DNA of 64,000 bases from Vibrio sp. HI00D65 (GTDB lineage Bacteria > Pseudomonadota > Gammaproteobacteria > Enterobacterales > Vibrionaceae): contig NZ_LWEH01000025.1 of NCBI RefSeq assembly GCF_001635455.1, positions 124,001-188,000 of the forward strand, given 5' to 3'. A model generated the notes under the pieces. The model was not told the DNA's origin, did no database searches, and worked only from the letters and a program-made list of their open reading frames with translations. Position numbers and translations under genes: made by a program. Every line of letters starts with the position of its first letter. Within the stretch, counting starts at the first letter, position 1. Shown piece after piece: positions 17,175 through 26,877 of this stretch.

Positions 17175-20100
17175 ATGACGACCACAAGCAGTGTTCAGGT
17201 AATTGCTCCACAGACACTCAATACCATGACGTTTCCACTTCATGGCGCGCGTTTAATTGAAGCATCGGCGGGTACAGGTAAAACATTTACCATCGCTGGC
17301 TTGTACTTACGCCTACTGCTCGGACACGGCACGGCAGCACCACAAGGCGAGCTCGCGGAAGCTACCCGACATCACGAGCCGCTCACTGTAGATCAAATCC
17401 TAGTAGTGACTTTTACCGAAGCAGCAACCGCAGAGCTGCGAGATCGTATCCGTGCTCGAATCCATGATGCGCGCATTGCGTTTTCTCGCGGGCAAAGTGA
17501 CGACCCAGTGATTGCTCCTTTGCTGCAAGAGATCGAAGACCATGCTGGCGCTGCGAAAACACTGCTCAATGCCGAAAGGCAAATGGACGAAGCGGCAGTC
17601 TACACCATTCACGGCTTCTGTCAGCGTATGTTGACTCAAAATGCTTTCGAGTCTGGCAGCCGATTTGATAATGAGTTTGTGACAGATGAAAGCCATCTTA
17701 AAGCGCAAGTGGTAGCCGACTATTGGCGTAAGCAGTTTTATCCGCTACCGATTCAACTGGCTGGTGAGGTTCGTAATATCTGGGGTTCACCGGCTGCACT
17801 ATTAGCAGACGTCAATCGTTATCTGACGGGCTCTCCATTGAAGCTAACCGTCGATGTGATGTCTAGTGATTTGCAAACCCTGCACAACCAAAACTTAGAT
17901 AAAGTGAAGCAACTTAAAGCGCTGTGGTGTGAATCCGAAGCGGACTTTTTGGCTTTGATCTCTGCTTCGGATGTGAACAAACGTAGCTACACCAAGAAGT
18001 CTCTGCCAACATGGTTAGAAGCGGTGACAGCATGGGCGCAGAGCGATACTCATGATTACCAATATCCAGACAAGTTAGAAAAGTTCTCTCAAGCCACGTT
18101 AATTGAAAAAACACCGAAAGGCACTGCACCTCAGCACGCTGTTTTCGAAGCGATTGAAGATTTTTTAAATAACCCAGCCGATTTGAAGGCTCCGCTATTG
18201 GCGCACGCGATTACCCATTGTCGAACTATGTTAGCCAAGGCAAAACAGCAGAAGCAGTGGTTGTCATTTGATGACCTACTGACTCAGTTATCTGCATCTA
18301 TTGATGTCGATGAGCAATCATTGCTGGTGGAAAGAATTCGTACACTCTACCCGGTTGCGATGATCGATGAATTCCAAGATACAGATCCACTGCAATACAG
18401 TATTTTTAGCCGAATCTATCTCGATAATCCGCAGTGCGGTTTGTTTATGATCGGTGATCCTAAGCAGGCTATTTATGGCTTCCGTGGCGCAGATATCTTT
18501 ACCTATATTAAGGCGAGAAACCAAGTTAGTGCTCACTACACCTTAGGCACTAACTGGCGTTCGAGTGCTGATATGGTGAGTGCAGTAAACCAAGTGTTTA
18601 TGAACTCGGACAGTCCGTTTATCTATGATCAAGACATTCCATTTTTGCCCGTTGCTGCCAGTCCATCGGCTGATAAGCGCCAATGGGTGATGAACGGAGA
18701 AACTCAGCATGCACTCACCTTTTGGCTGCAAGAGGCTGAAGACAAGCCGTTGCCAAAGGGCGAATATCACAAGGCAATGGCTGAGGCGACGGCGAGTCAA
18801 ATTCAAACCATTCTGACCGCTTCTCAAAACCAACAAGCCTATTTTGATAACGGCAAAAAACAACATGCCGTGAATGCGGGCGATATTGCTGTCTTGGTTA
18901 GAACCGGCAGTGAAGGTCGTCTGATCAAGAATGCACTCTCTGAACAAGGCATTGCAAGTGTGTATTTGTCTAACCGAGACAGTGTATTCACCAGCTTGAT
19001 TGCGCAAGATATTCAACGCTTGCTACAAGCGGTGCTGACACCTGAAAACGACCGTGCATTGCGCGCGAGTCTAGCCTCCGAGTTGTTTGCTCTCGATGCC
19101 GCATCATTGGATGAACTCAATAACGATGAAGTGGTGTGGGAAAACGTGGTTAATGAGTTTCGAGAGTATCGTAAGTTGTGGCTCCAGCGTGGCGTGTTAC
19201 CAATGCTGCGCAGCGTGATTAGCAAGCGACATCTCGCGGAACGCTTGCTGGAAGAAGAAAATGGTGAGCGCTCACTTACTGATTTGATGCACATAGGTGA
19301 ATTGCTGCAGCAGGCAAGACAAGAGCTCGACAGCGACTACGGCTTGTTACGTTGGTTGGCAGAAGCGATTTCCGATGCTCAAAATGGTTTAGGCGGCAGC
19401 GAAGACGACATTCAGCGTCTTGAATCAGAGAGAAACTTGGTTCAAATCGTTACCATTCACAAGTCGAAAGGCTTGGAATATGACTTAGTATTCTTGCCAT
19501 TTGTTGCGAGTTACCGAGAGGCGAGCGAAGGCAAATTCTACGACCATGATTCAGACACCACAGTACTTGATATTACCGGTAGTGATAGTGCCTTAGCCCA
19601 AGCGGATAAAGAGCGACTCGCGGAAGACCTGCGTTTGATTTATGTAGCGCTGACTCGTGCCGTTTATGGCTGTTTCATTGGTATGGCGCCACTGCGTAAA
19701 GGGCGTTCAACTAAAGAGCCGACCGGTGTTCATTTAAGTGCGATGGGTTATTTGGTTCAAAACGGTCAAGAGCAAGGTATTGCCGAATTGCATCAGGCTC
19801 TTGCAGCCATTGAGAGTAAGAACTCAAGTGTCCTGCTAGCCGAAACACCAACCGCGCATGAGCAAGTGTTTGTACAAACAGAGCAAGTGAGTGAAGACTT
19901 ACATGCTAATGAACTCAAGGCTTCAATCGACAGGGCTTGGCGTATCACCAGTTATTCGGGGCTTGTAAAGCAAGGCAGTCACGGTGCGAGTCATGACGTG
20001 ACCATTGAGGTGTCTGGTTTTGATATTGACTCGGCTGATGAGCAGGATGAGTCTGAGTTGATTGAACCTGAACGCTCTATTTTTACGTTCCCTCGTGGTG

Positions 20101-20849
20101 CTCGCCCGGGTACTTTCTTACACACCTTGTTTGAGGAGGTTGAATTTACCGAGCCAGCAGCCAGCGAACACAACACGCAAGTAATCACTCACTTATTAGA
20201 ATCAGAGCAATACGAATTAGAGTGGCTACCTGTGCTTCAGCAACTGGTCGATACCGTTCTTAACACCACGTTAGATGGCAAGAACTTAAAACTAAGCGAG
20301 AAAGATTCAACACAACGCTTAGTTGAGATGGAGTTCTTACTACCAATCGAAGTATTGGCCGCATCTGAACTTAATCAAACCATTCAATATCACGATCCGT
20401 TATCGGCAAAAGCGGGCGACTTAGGTTTCCAAACCGTGCAAGGCATGTTGAAAGGCTTCATCGATTTGGTGTTCGAGCATCAAGGTAAATACTATGTACT
20501 CGACTGGAAATCGAATCACTTAGGAGATGATGTTGCTGTCTACCACGGTGATGCATTGAAATCGGCGATGGCCGACCACCGCTATGATTTGCAATATCAG
20601 ATCTATGCATTGGCGTTGCACCGTTTCTTGCGTAGTCGTGTAGCCAATTACAGCTACGAGCAACATTTTGGTGGCGTGTACTATTTGTTCTTACGAGGAA
20701 TGGACGGCCAATCTCAGCAAGGTATTTTCTCCGCTAAACCAACGCTGGCTTTACTTGATGAAATGGATCAATTGATTGACGGAAAAGTGATAGACAGACG
20801 TTCAGCACAATTGAATGACGATGAAACTGGACAGATGGGACTTTTATAA
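17175..20849 (+). CDS. recB: Exodeoxyribonuclease V beta subunit (RecB)
   Basis: A 1224-residue SF1A helicase-nuclease. Walker A EASAGTGKTFTIA at residues 29-41, helicase motifs VTFTEAATAELRDRIR, YTIHGFCQRML, AMIDEFQDTDPLQYSIF (motif II DEFQ), GDPKQAIYGFRGAD, TIHKSKGLEYDLVFLPF and LIYVALTRA are all present. The C-terminal RecB nuclease domain shows VLDWKSNHLGDD (Asp near 1110, Lys near 1112) and the preceding GMLKGFIDLVFEH. With RecC and RecD it resects double-strand breaks up to Chi. The stop codon TAA overlaps the recD ATG by one base, indicating translational coupling. Confidence 0.98.
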   Translation: MTTTSSVQVIAPQTLNTMTFPLHGARLIEASAGTGKTFTIAGLYLRLLLGHGTAAPQGELAEATRHHEPLTVDQILVVTFTEAATAELRDRIRARIHDARIAFSRGQSDDPVIAPLLQEIEDHAGAAKTLLNAERQMDEAAVYTIHGFCQRMLTQNAFESGSRFDNEFVTDESHLKAQVVADYWRKQFYPLPIQLAGEVRNIWGSPAALLADVNRYLTGSPLKLTVDVMSSDLQTLHNQNLDKVKQLKALWCESEADFLALISASDVNKRSYTKKSLPTWLEAVTAWAQSDTHDYQYPDKLEKFSQATLIEKTPKGTAPQHAVFEAIEDFLNNPADLKAPLLAHAITHCRTMLAKAKQQKQWLSFDDLLTQLSASIDVDEQSLLVERIRTLYPVAMIDEFQDTDPLQYSIFSRIYLDNPQCGLFMIGDPKQAIYGFRGADIFTYIKARNQVSAHYTLGTNWRSSADMVSAVNQVFMNSDSPFIYDQDIPFLPVAASPSADKRQWVMNGETQHALTFWLQEAEDKPLPKGEYHKAMAEATASQIQTILTASQNQQAYFDNGKKQHAVNAGDIAVLVRTGSEGRLIKNALSEQGIASVYLSNRDSVFTSLIAQDIQRLLQAVLTPENDRALRASLASELFALDAASLDELNNDEVVWENVVNEFREYRKLWLQRGVLPMLRSVISKRHLAERLLEEENGERSLTDLMHIGELLQQARQELDSDYGLLRWLAEAISDAQNGLGGSEDDIQRLESERNLVQIVTIHKSKGLEYDLVFLPFVASYREASEGKFYDHDSDTTVLDITGSDSALAQADKERLAEDLRLIYVALTRAVYGCFIGMAPLRKGRSTKEPTGVHLSAMGYLVQNGQEQGIAELHQALAAIESKNSSVLLAETPTAHEQVFVQTEQVSEDLHANELKASIDRAWRITSYSGLVKQGSHGASHDVTIEVSGFDIDSADEQDESELIEPERSIFTFPRGARPGTFLHTLFEEVEFTEPAASEHNTQVITHLLESEQYELEWLPVLQQLVDTVLNTTLDGKNLKLSEKDSTQRLVEMEFLLPIEVLAASELNQTIQYHDPLSAKAGDLGFQTVQGMLKGFIDLVFEHQGKYYVLDWKSNHLGDDVAVYHGDALKSAMADHRYDLQYQIYALALHRFLRSRVANYSYEQHFGGVYYLFLRGMDGQSQQGIFSAKPTLALLDEMDQLIDGKVIDRRSAQLNDDETGQMGLL

Positions 20850-23059
20850 TGACAACAACGACCACTAATACCAGCATAGATACTGCGAACACAGCAAAGC
20901 CAATTTCACTTATTCCTGAGCAACTTATGGATGTACTCCAGTTTCTTGCGGATAAGGGTTCTATTCGTCAGTTGGATTATCAATTTGCTCGTTTTATTAC
21001 TCAGCAAGCCACGAGTGACTCTCAAGAGATCGGCTTTCTTGCTGGGGTAGTGAGCCATGAATTAGGCAAAGGACACATTTGTACTCAGCTGATACAGCAG
21101 CATACGACTGGCCAAGAACAAACGGTAGATCTAGCCCAGTTACTTGGGTTGTACGGTGAAACGGCTCTGCAATTGAATCAAAAGTTGTTAGGTATTGATT
21201 GGTTGGCGGTACTTCAATCGTCCAATTTGGTTGGATCAACCAATGACTGTGTTAAGCCGCTGATGTTTGACGGGCAGCGTGTCTACTTACAGCGTTACTG
21301 GAACTACGAGGTTGTGCTGGCAGACACGTTAAACCGTTTAAGTAAGCCGGTAGAGTTCAATATTGAACAGAAAAAGGCGCTGACGGAAACCCTCAATCAG
21401 CTCTTTGCGCGCAGCTATCACTTTCTGTTTAACGCCTTAGCCAAGGCTGAAGCAAACCAACAAACGTCTCAGGTACTGCGCCAACAGCTGGTGTGTGATC
21501 ATCTTGATATCGTCGATGAGCAATCTCTGAATTGGTGGGCAATTGACCAAGCGATCGTCCAAGCTAAGCAGGTAACGGACTTAGGTGTTCTAGACGGTTT
21601 AGTACCGCTATCAGCATGTTTGAACTGGCAAAAAGCGGCGGCAGCGGTGGCACTGAGTCGTCGTTTTGCGGTGATTTCCGGAGGGCCGGGAACCGGTAAG
21701 ACGACCACGGTAACCAAGTTATTGTCGGCGATGGTCGAGCAATCATTAAGCCAAGGCAAAACACCAACGATTAAGCTCGTTGCACCAACGGGTAAAGCGG
21801 CGGCGCGTTTAACTGAATCAATTGGTAAAGCGATTGAGCAACTGCCTTTAGCGCCTGAAGTAAAAGCAAACATACCAACGGAATCGAGCACTTTGCACCG
21901 CTTACTTGGCGCGATTCCCAACCGTGCTGAGTTTAGACACAACCGACGTAATCCACTTCATCTTGATATCTTGGTGGTGGATGAAGCATCGATGGTCGAT
22001 CTGTCGATGATGTATAAGCTGGTGGATGCACTTCCTGCACACGCAAGGCTTATCTTATTGGGAGATAAAGACCAACTGGCTTCCGTTGAGGCAGGTGCTG
22101 TGCTCGGTGATATCTGTTCGTTCAACTCTGCTGGTTATAGCAATGCGCAAGGCAACTTGATTGCGGAGATGACAGGTTTTGATGCGATAGCCAATACACA
22201 GCAGGCAAAAGCGGTAGCTGTTAACCCTCCAGCGATTGCAGACAGTCTGTGTATGCTGCAGAAGAGTTACCGTTTCGATGCCCGCTCTGGTATCGGTCAG
22301 TTGTCCAAAGCAATCAATAACGGCTCTGCGAATCAAGTAGACCAAGTGTTTGCCAAAGGTTTTGGTGATATCGAAAATCACCCTCTATCGAGCGACAGCT
22401 ATAACTTGATGCTACGTACTTTAGTCAATGAGTATGGTGCGTACCTCAATCGAATGAATGTGCCATTGGAAGAGCTAGAAACTCAAGAAGCGAGAGCCAA
22501 ATCGGTACTCGATTTGTTCAGCCAATGCCGACTACTGTGCTCTATTCGTGAAGGTGATTTTGGTGTTAATGGCCTCAACCACAGAATTGAAAGAGCGCTT
22601 GCCGCAAGGCGTTTAGTGAATCCACATAATGATGAATTGTGGTATCACGGGCGACCGGTGATGGTAACGCGTAACGATCATGGATTGGGGTTATACAATG
22701 GTGATATCGGTATCTGTATGCTTGAATCGGATCCAAGCCAACCCGGCTCAACCCCTCGTTTGAAGGTGTATTTTGAATTACCTGATGGCAGTGTGAAAGC
22801 TGTACTACCAAGTCGAGTGCCTGATCATGAAACGGCTTATGCGATGACAATTCACAAATCCCAAGGTAGTGAATTTGATTTGACCTTAATGATTCTGCCA
22901 CCAGATTTCAGCCCAATTTTGACACGAGAGCTTATTTACACTGGGATTACGCGTGCGAAGAAACGACTAATGATGTTCAGTGATACGAACGTATTGAAGC
23001 GTGGAATTAAGGTGAAAACAGAGCGAGTGAGTGGCTTAGGAAGTCGCTTAACTCATTAG
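20849..23059 (+). CDS. recD: Exodeoxyribonuclease V alpha subunit (RecD)
   Basis: A 736-residue SF1B 5'-3' helicase subunit of RecBCD. Walker A GGPGTGKTTTV lies at about residues 276-286; later motifs are LVAPTGKAAARL, LVVDEASMVDLSMM, ILLGDKDQLASVEAGAVLGD, QKSYRF and the C-terminal TIHKSQGSEFD ... YTGITRAKKRL. An Asn/Ser/Thr-rich tail precedes the N-terminal domain that contacts RecC. It is longer than E. coli RecD (608 residues), mainly at the N-terminus and in an insert around residues 420-470. Last gene of the recCBD unit, followed by a hairpin. Confidence 0.97.
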   Translation: MTTTTTNTSIDTANTAKPISLIPEQLMDVLQFLADKGSIRQLDYQFARFITQQATSDSQEIGFLAGVVSHELGKGHICTQLIQQHTTGQEQTVDLAQLLGLYGETALQLNQKLLGIDWLAVLQSSNLVGSTNDCVKPLMFDGQRVYLQRYWNYEVVLADTLNRLSKPVEFNIEQKKALTETLNQLFARSYHFLFNALAKAEANQQTSQVLRQQLVCDHLDIVDEQSLNWWAIDQAIVQAKQVTDLGVLDGLVPLSACLNWQKAAAAVALSRRFAVISGGPGTGKTTTVTKLLSAMVEQSLSQGKTPTIKLVAPTGKAAARLTESIGKAIEQLPLAPEVKANIPTESSTLHRLLGAIPNRAEFRHNRRNPLHLDILVVDEASMVDLSMMYKLVDALPAHARLILLGDKDQLASVEAGAVLGDICSFNSAGYSNAQGNLIAEMTGFDAIANTQQAKAVAVNPPAIADSLCMLQKSYRFDARSGIGQLSKAINNGSANQVDQVFAKGFGDIENHPLSSDSYNLMLRTLVNEYGAYLNRMNVPLEELETQEARAKSVLDLFSQCRLLCSIREGDFGVNGLNHRIERALAARRLVNPHNDELWYHGRPVMVTRNDHGLGLYNGDIGICMLESDPSQPGSTPRLKVYFELPDGSVKAVLPSRVPDHETAYAMTIHKSQGSEFDLTLMILPPDFSPILTRELIYTGITRAKKRLMMFSDTNVLKRGIKVKTERVSGLGSRLTH

Positions 23060-23080
23060 AAATAAATGAGATATTTTTAC

Positions 23081-23104
23081 AAAGCAACCATCCCTGGTTG
23101 CTTT
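23081..23104 (+). terminator. Hairpin between recD and the convergent small gene
   Basis: A perfect 10-bp stem (aaagcaacca / tggttgcttt) with a four-base loop lies 21 bases past the recD stop and 8 bases past the stop of the convergent gene at 23112. The T-run is short on either strand (CTTTG; TTTGTAAAAAT on the minus strand). Probably a shared bidirectional terminator. Confidence 0.6.
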
Positions 23105-23111
23105 GATCGCG

Positions 23112-23396
23112 CTAGGAATCAGTGCCTAAAAACGCTCGAGTAAACGATATGTGGTTTATCTTGTATTTTGCTTGGCAATTCAAAATAAATTCTTTTAGAT
23201 TCTCGCTCACAGGGAACACGCAGTGTACGTCTAACCCTTCTAAGAATTGGTTATCAGCCATATCCCAAAAACTTTGCAGCGAGTTACAAACAATGGTTCT
23301 CATATCAATGTTGCTCTTTTTGCTGTTTATATCAACGACCAGAGCATCAAGCGCCTGTTGATCGTTAACGGGTATAGCAATCCGTGCAGTAACCAC
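23112..23396 (-). CDS. Hypothetical small protein
   Basis: A 94-residue frame with a GTG start, between recD and argA, not recognised. The product is soluble, mixed alpha/beta in pattern, with three Cys (near 37, 59 and 74) and no signal peptide; the segment DVHCVFPVSENLKEFILNCQAKYKIN looks like part of a small folded domain. No strong ribosome binding site precedes the GTG, which lowers confidence. The shared hairpin just after its stop suggests a real transcript. Function unknown. Confidence 0.5.
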   Translation of the reverse strand: MVTARIAIPVNDQQALDALVVDINSKKSNIDMRTIVCNSLQSFWDMADNQFLEGLDVHCVFPVSENLKEFILNCQAKYKINHISFTRAFLGTDS

Positions 23397-23597
23397 TTCG
23401 ATTCGCTCAAATGATTTGTGTCATAGGGAAGTCGAGGTGGTCATTCCAATAAAAACATTTGTTATTTTGTTAAAGCGACCAAATTCTAAACAATTTTGTT
23501 TGTGAGTGAAAGTGCATACCTAATAAATCTCACATAGAAAACGATTACATTTGCAATTGTTTTTCCTTTGAACTGAGATTTTAGTCCAAAACTTTAT

Positions 23598-24935
23598 TTA
23601 CACATTTAACGCTAAGATTTTTGAGTTCCGTTGATAGTTGTAAAGGCCCTGTTTTTTCATCGGTAGCTCATCAACTCCAATCTCGTAAAACCCTTGTTCA
23701 CGGAACCAATGCAGGCTATGTGTAGTTAAAACGAAAATTTGGTCGATATCACGAGACTTTGATTGATGACGCATATAGTCCAGTAATATTTGCCCGCGGT
23801 TGCCATCACGATAATCAGGATGAATAGCCACACAAGCCATCTCCGCCATATGATCTTCCGGGTATGCGTAAAGCGCTGCGCAACCGATAATCAGTCCATC
23901 TTTTTCGATAATGGTAAATCGGTGGATTTCTTGCTCTAGCTGTTCTCGAGAGCGGCGCACTAAGATACCTTGTTCTTCAAGAGGGCGAATAAGGTCAAAG
24001 ATACCGCCAATGTCGTCAATCTGAGCTTGTCTTACTTGCTCGGCACTCGCCATCACCACTTGGGTTCCAATACCGTCGAAAGAGAACAGTTCTTGGATCA
24101 GGGCGCCATCCACTTTGTAGCTGATTAAGTGGCAACGAGGTACGCCTGCACGACAAGCAGAAATTGCTCCTTTTAGGAAGCGCATGGTCCCGCTGCTCAT
24201 ATCTTCAACTGGATTCTGACTTTCGGTTAAGCGTTCAAGAATCTGTTTAGCATCTTTAGGAAAGAGCTCGGCGAGCACATTGCCGTTTTGGTCTGTTACT
24301 CCTTGCTCTGAGCAAAAGCCAATAAGCTTTTCGGCTTTTAAGCGAATCGCTACCTGGGTTGCGACCTCTTCTGAGAGTAGGTTAAAGCTTTCGCCTGTAA
24401 CGGAGCTGGCAATCGGGCCAAGCAACACGATAGAACCTTGGTCGAGCGTTCGATTAATCCCTTCAATATCGATTCGACGAATACGTCCGCTATGGCAATA
24501 GTCGGTACCATCATCCACACCCAATGGCTGTGCTGTAATGAAGTTGCCACTCATCACGTTAAGTTGAGTGCCCGCCATTGGCGTGTTGTTTAAGCTCATT
24601 GAAAGACGTGCGGTAATAGCTAGTTGAAGCTGTCCAGCAGCCTGCATAGCCACACCTAGGGCATATTCATCGGTTACTCTAATATTCTTATGATAGGGCG
24701 TGTGGCAATCTTGTTTCTCCAGTAGCTGGTTGATCTGTGGTCTTGCACCGTGAACGAGAACAATCTTTACTCCAAGGCTGTGGAGCAGAGCGATATCACT
24801 AATTATGTTACCAAAGTTCTTATCGGCAACGGCTTCGCCTCCCAACATTATGACCATGGTTTTGCCACGGTGTGCGTTTACATAGGGGGTTGATTGTCTA
24901 AAGCCTTTTACTAGCGCTGTACTTCTTAGTTTCAC
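23598..24935 (-). CDS. argA: Amino-acid N-acetyltransferase (N-acetylglutamate synthase)
   Basis: First enzyme of arginine synthesis: acetyl-CoA + L-glutamate to N-acetylglutamate. The 445-residue two-domain layout is that of classical ArgA: an amino-acid-kinase-like domain (about 1-280; [31 protein letters not shown]) that binds arginine for feedback inhibition, and a C-terminal GNAT domain (about 290-440; [36 protein letters not shown] acetyl-CoA loop, HWFREQGF). Divergent from the DUF2850-like gene; the intergenic region has ArgR-box-like sequences. Identification secure. Confidence 0.96.
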   Translation of the reverse strand: MKLRSTALVKGFRQSTPYVNAHRGKTMVIMLGGEAVADKNFGNIISDIALLHSLGVKIVLVHGARPQINQLLEKQDCHTPYHKNIRVTDEYALGVAMQAAGQLQLAITARLSMSLNNTPMAGTQLNVMSGNFITAQPLGVDDGTDYCHSGRIRRIDIEGINRTLDQGSIVLLGPIASSVTGESFNLLSEEVATQVAIRLKAEKLIGFCSEQGVTDQNGNVLAELFPKDAKQILERLTESQNPVEDMSSGTMRFLKGAISACRAGVPRCHLISYKVDGALIQELFSFDGIGTQVVMASAEQVRQAQIDDIGGIFDLIRPLEEQGILVRRSREQLEQEIHRFTIIEKDGLIIGCAALYAYPEDHMAEMACVAIHPDYRDGNRGQILLDYMRHQSKSRDIDQIFVLTTHSLHWFREQGFYEIGVDELPMKKQGLYNYQRNSKILALNV

Positions 24936-24971
24936 AGAATAAATCCAAATTGTTTATTTATTCGATAATTT

Positions 24972-24987
24972 AGCATTTAAATTCAAA
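24972..24987 (-). promoter_or_regulatory. Candidate ArgR box in the argA promoter region
   Basis: AGCATTTAAATTCAAA resembles the ARG-box consensus TGAATwwwwATTCA with one mismatch in the left half. A weaker, similar element (AGAATATTTTTGGAATAAA, from about 24995) follows at roughly one-to-two helical turns, the usual tandem arrangement. It lies 37 bases upstream of the argA start. Found by eye; the region is AT-rich, so chance matches are possible. Confidence 0.4.
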
Positions 24988-25081
24988 CTCAAAAAGAATA
25001 TTTTTGGAATAAAGCGCAAACAATTCTCATCTAGGCTTCTTTATATAAAGTGTCTCAGTGTAGAATGCGCACAGCATCTTC

Positions 25082-25570
25082 ATGAGTAGTAACCGAATGC
25101 CACAAGCTTCAGCAAAAAAGAATAAAATCCATGAGATTACTAAAGACCTCTACAGTGAGGCTGAACAGCGCAATCAATCTCCATTGAAGCGCAAGATCAT
25201 AGAGCGTTGCCTGATGGTGCTGGCTCTTGTCGGTTCGTTTGCTGTCGTATCGCTTTATGGTGATGTCATCACTCGTTTGCAGGAGGCTGCAACGCCAAAT
25301 CATCTGCTTTATGGCACTTGGATTGAGCAAGATGTGGCTCATTATGCAACGGATGAGTTTGTATTGAATGCCAATGGAGTGTCTGTCGCTGGATCTATTA
25401 TCGCGACCAGTTTTGAATTTGACGGCAACTACTTCGAATATACAGCGGGAGATAAGACGTACCGCTTCCGAATGACCAATTCTGACAACACAGAAATGAC
25501 GCTGGATTCAGAGAGTCATTACAATCCCGTCTTTCGTTTAAAAGGCCACACAGATAACTCCGTCCGATAG
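25082..25570 (+). CDS. DUF2850-like single-pass membrane protein
   Basis: A 162-residue protein: a basic cytoplasmic N-terminus (about 1-40), one transmembrane helix (RCLMVLALVGSFAVVSLYG, about 42-61) and a periplasmic C-terminal domain with the pattern LYGTWIEQDVAHYATDEFVLN and beta strands FEFDGNYFEYTAGDKTYRFRM. I believe this is the Vibrio-restricted DUF2850 family that sits beside argA in vibrios, but I recall this without being able to check. Start ATG 25082 has no strong ribosome binding site; ATG 25097 is an alternative. Function unknown. Confidence 0.65.
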   Translation: MSSNRMPQASAKKNKIHEITKDLYSEAEQRNQSPLKRKIIERCLMVLALVGSFAVVSLYGDVITRLQEAATPNHLLYGTWIEQDVAHYATDEFVLNANGVSVAGSIIATSFEFDGNYFEYTAGDKTYRFRMTNSDNTEMTLDSESHYNPVFRLKGHTDNSVR

Positions 25571-25651
25571 GTTATCTTCTTGTAAACTCTTACAAACTAA
25601 GATTGTGTTATCTGATCGTTTTTGTCATCCTCGATGCATAGAATTTTTAGG

Positions 25652-26764
25652 ATGACTCTTGTGATTAAAAAATGGCTTCCCCTTGTCGCTGCCTCTGTTT
25701 TATTTGGCTGTGCTCAACCCACCGATCTCGCTCAACAACACCTTGATGATGAATTTCCTCGCACCTTAAATAAGGTCGATGTAGTGGAGTCTAATAAACC
25801 AAGAGACTACACGGCATTTGCTGAGCAAGCTGAGATGGTTGTGTCTCGATCACCGTCGATGGCGAAAATCTACGAGCCACTATACAAGCAACTTAATGAG
25901 TGGGCGATGCTAAGTGGTGACCCAAGTGAACTCGCAAACTTTGGGGTTCAAACGGCTCAGCTTGGTGGTGGAGATAAGCAAGGAAATGTGCTTTTCACCG
26001 GCTATTTCTCTCCAGTAATGGAACTGCGCCATGAAGCGAATGAAGAGTACCGTTACCCGGTTTATGGCCTTCCGGAATGCGATAAAGAGTGTCCAACCCG
26101 TGAAGAGATCTACAATGGTGCTTTAGATGGTCAAGGACTTGAACTTGGCTACGCTGCTAACCGTATCGACCCGTTTATGATGGAAGTACAAGGCAGCGGT
26201 TTCGTGCACTTTGGTGATGACGATACCTTGCAGTATTTTGCTTACGCAGGAAAAAACAACAAAGCTTACGTGAGCATTGGTCGTGTGTTGATCGAGCGAG
26301 ACTTGGTTCCCCGCGAAAAGATGTCGTTGAAAGCGATCAAAGAGTGGGTGTTGGCGAATGACCCTGAAGTCGTTAAAGAGCTGTTAGAACAAAACCCATC
26401 TTTCGTTTTCTTTGAAGCAAGAGATGACCTATCGGTAATGGGCAGCGCAGGCATCCCTCTATTACCAATGGCTGCAGTTGCAGGTGATCGCTCTATCTTA
26501 CCAATGGGAACGCCGATTCTTGCAGAAGTACCGCTGCTAAATGCCGATGGTACTTGGAGCGGGGCACACCAACTAAGACTGTTACTAGTTTTAGATACGG
26601 GTGGTGCGGTTAAGCAAAACCACTTGGATCTTTATCACGGTATGGGACCACGTGCAGGTACTGAAGCGGGCCACTACAAGCATTTTGGTCGAGTGTGGAA
26701 ATTGGGCTTAGATGGCAGTGCGACTGAAGCGCCTTGGGCTTTACCACCTGAAAAGGTTGAGTAA
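25652..26764 (+). CDS. mltA: Membrane-bound lytic murein transglycosylase A
   Basis: An outer-membrane lipoprotein that cleaves peptidoglycan glycan strands to 1,6-anhydromuropeptides. The lipoprotein signal (VIKKWLPLVAASVLFGC) ends in lipobox LFGC. MltA landmarks: VLFTGYFSPVMELRH, MEVQGSGFVHFGD, YVSIGRVLIERDLV, QNPSFVFFEA and the 3D-domain LVLDTGGAVKQNHLDLYHG with the catalytic Asp region. The frame is open from a TTG at 25622, but ATG 25652 gives a normal-length signal peptide; a GTG at 25661 is another option. About 370 residues, like E. coli MltA. Followed by its own terminator. Confidence 0.94.
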   Translation: MTLVIKKWLPLVAASVLFGCAQPTDLAQQHLDDEFPRTLNKVDVVESNKPRDYTAFAEQAEMVVSRSPSMAKIYEPLYKQLNEWAMLSGDPSELANFGVQTAQLGGGDKQGNVLFTGYFSPVMELRHEANEEYRYPVYGLPECDKECPTREEIYNGALDGQGLELGYAANRIDPFMMEVQGSGFVHFGDDDTLQYFAYAGKNNKAYVSIGRVLIERDLVPREKMSLKAIKEWVLANDPEVVKELLEQNPSFVFFEARDDLSVMGSAGIPLLPMAAVAGDRSILPMGTPILAEVPLLNADGTWSGAHQLRLLLVLDTGGAVKQNHLDLYHGMGPRAGTEAGHYKHFGRVWKLGLDGSATEAPWALPPEKVE

Positions 26765-26818
26765 ACGACAATAAAATAGGGCATTGAAAGCGAATAGCTA
26801 ATCCCCTAGACTTTTTAT

Positions 26819-26853
26819 TCAAGAGTGCGTATAAAACGCACTCTTTTCTTTTT
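26819..26853 (+). terminator. Intrinsic terminator of mltA
   Basis: Stem aagagtgcgt / acgcactctt with a five-base loop, followed by TTCTTTTTC; about 57 bases past the mltA stop and just before tcdA. Confidence 0.8.
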
Positions 26854-26877
26854 CTCAGAAATAAATTGGCGGCAACA

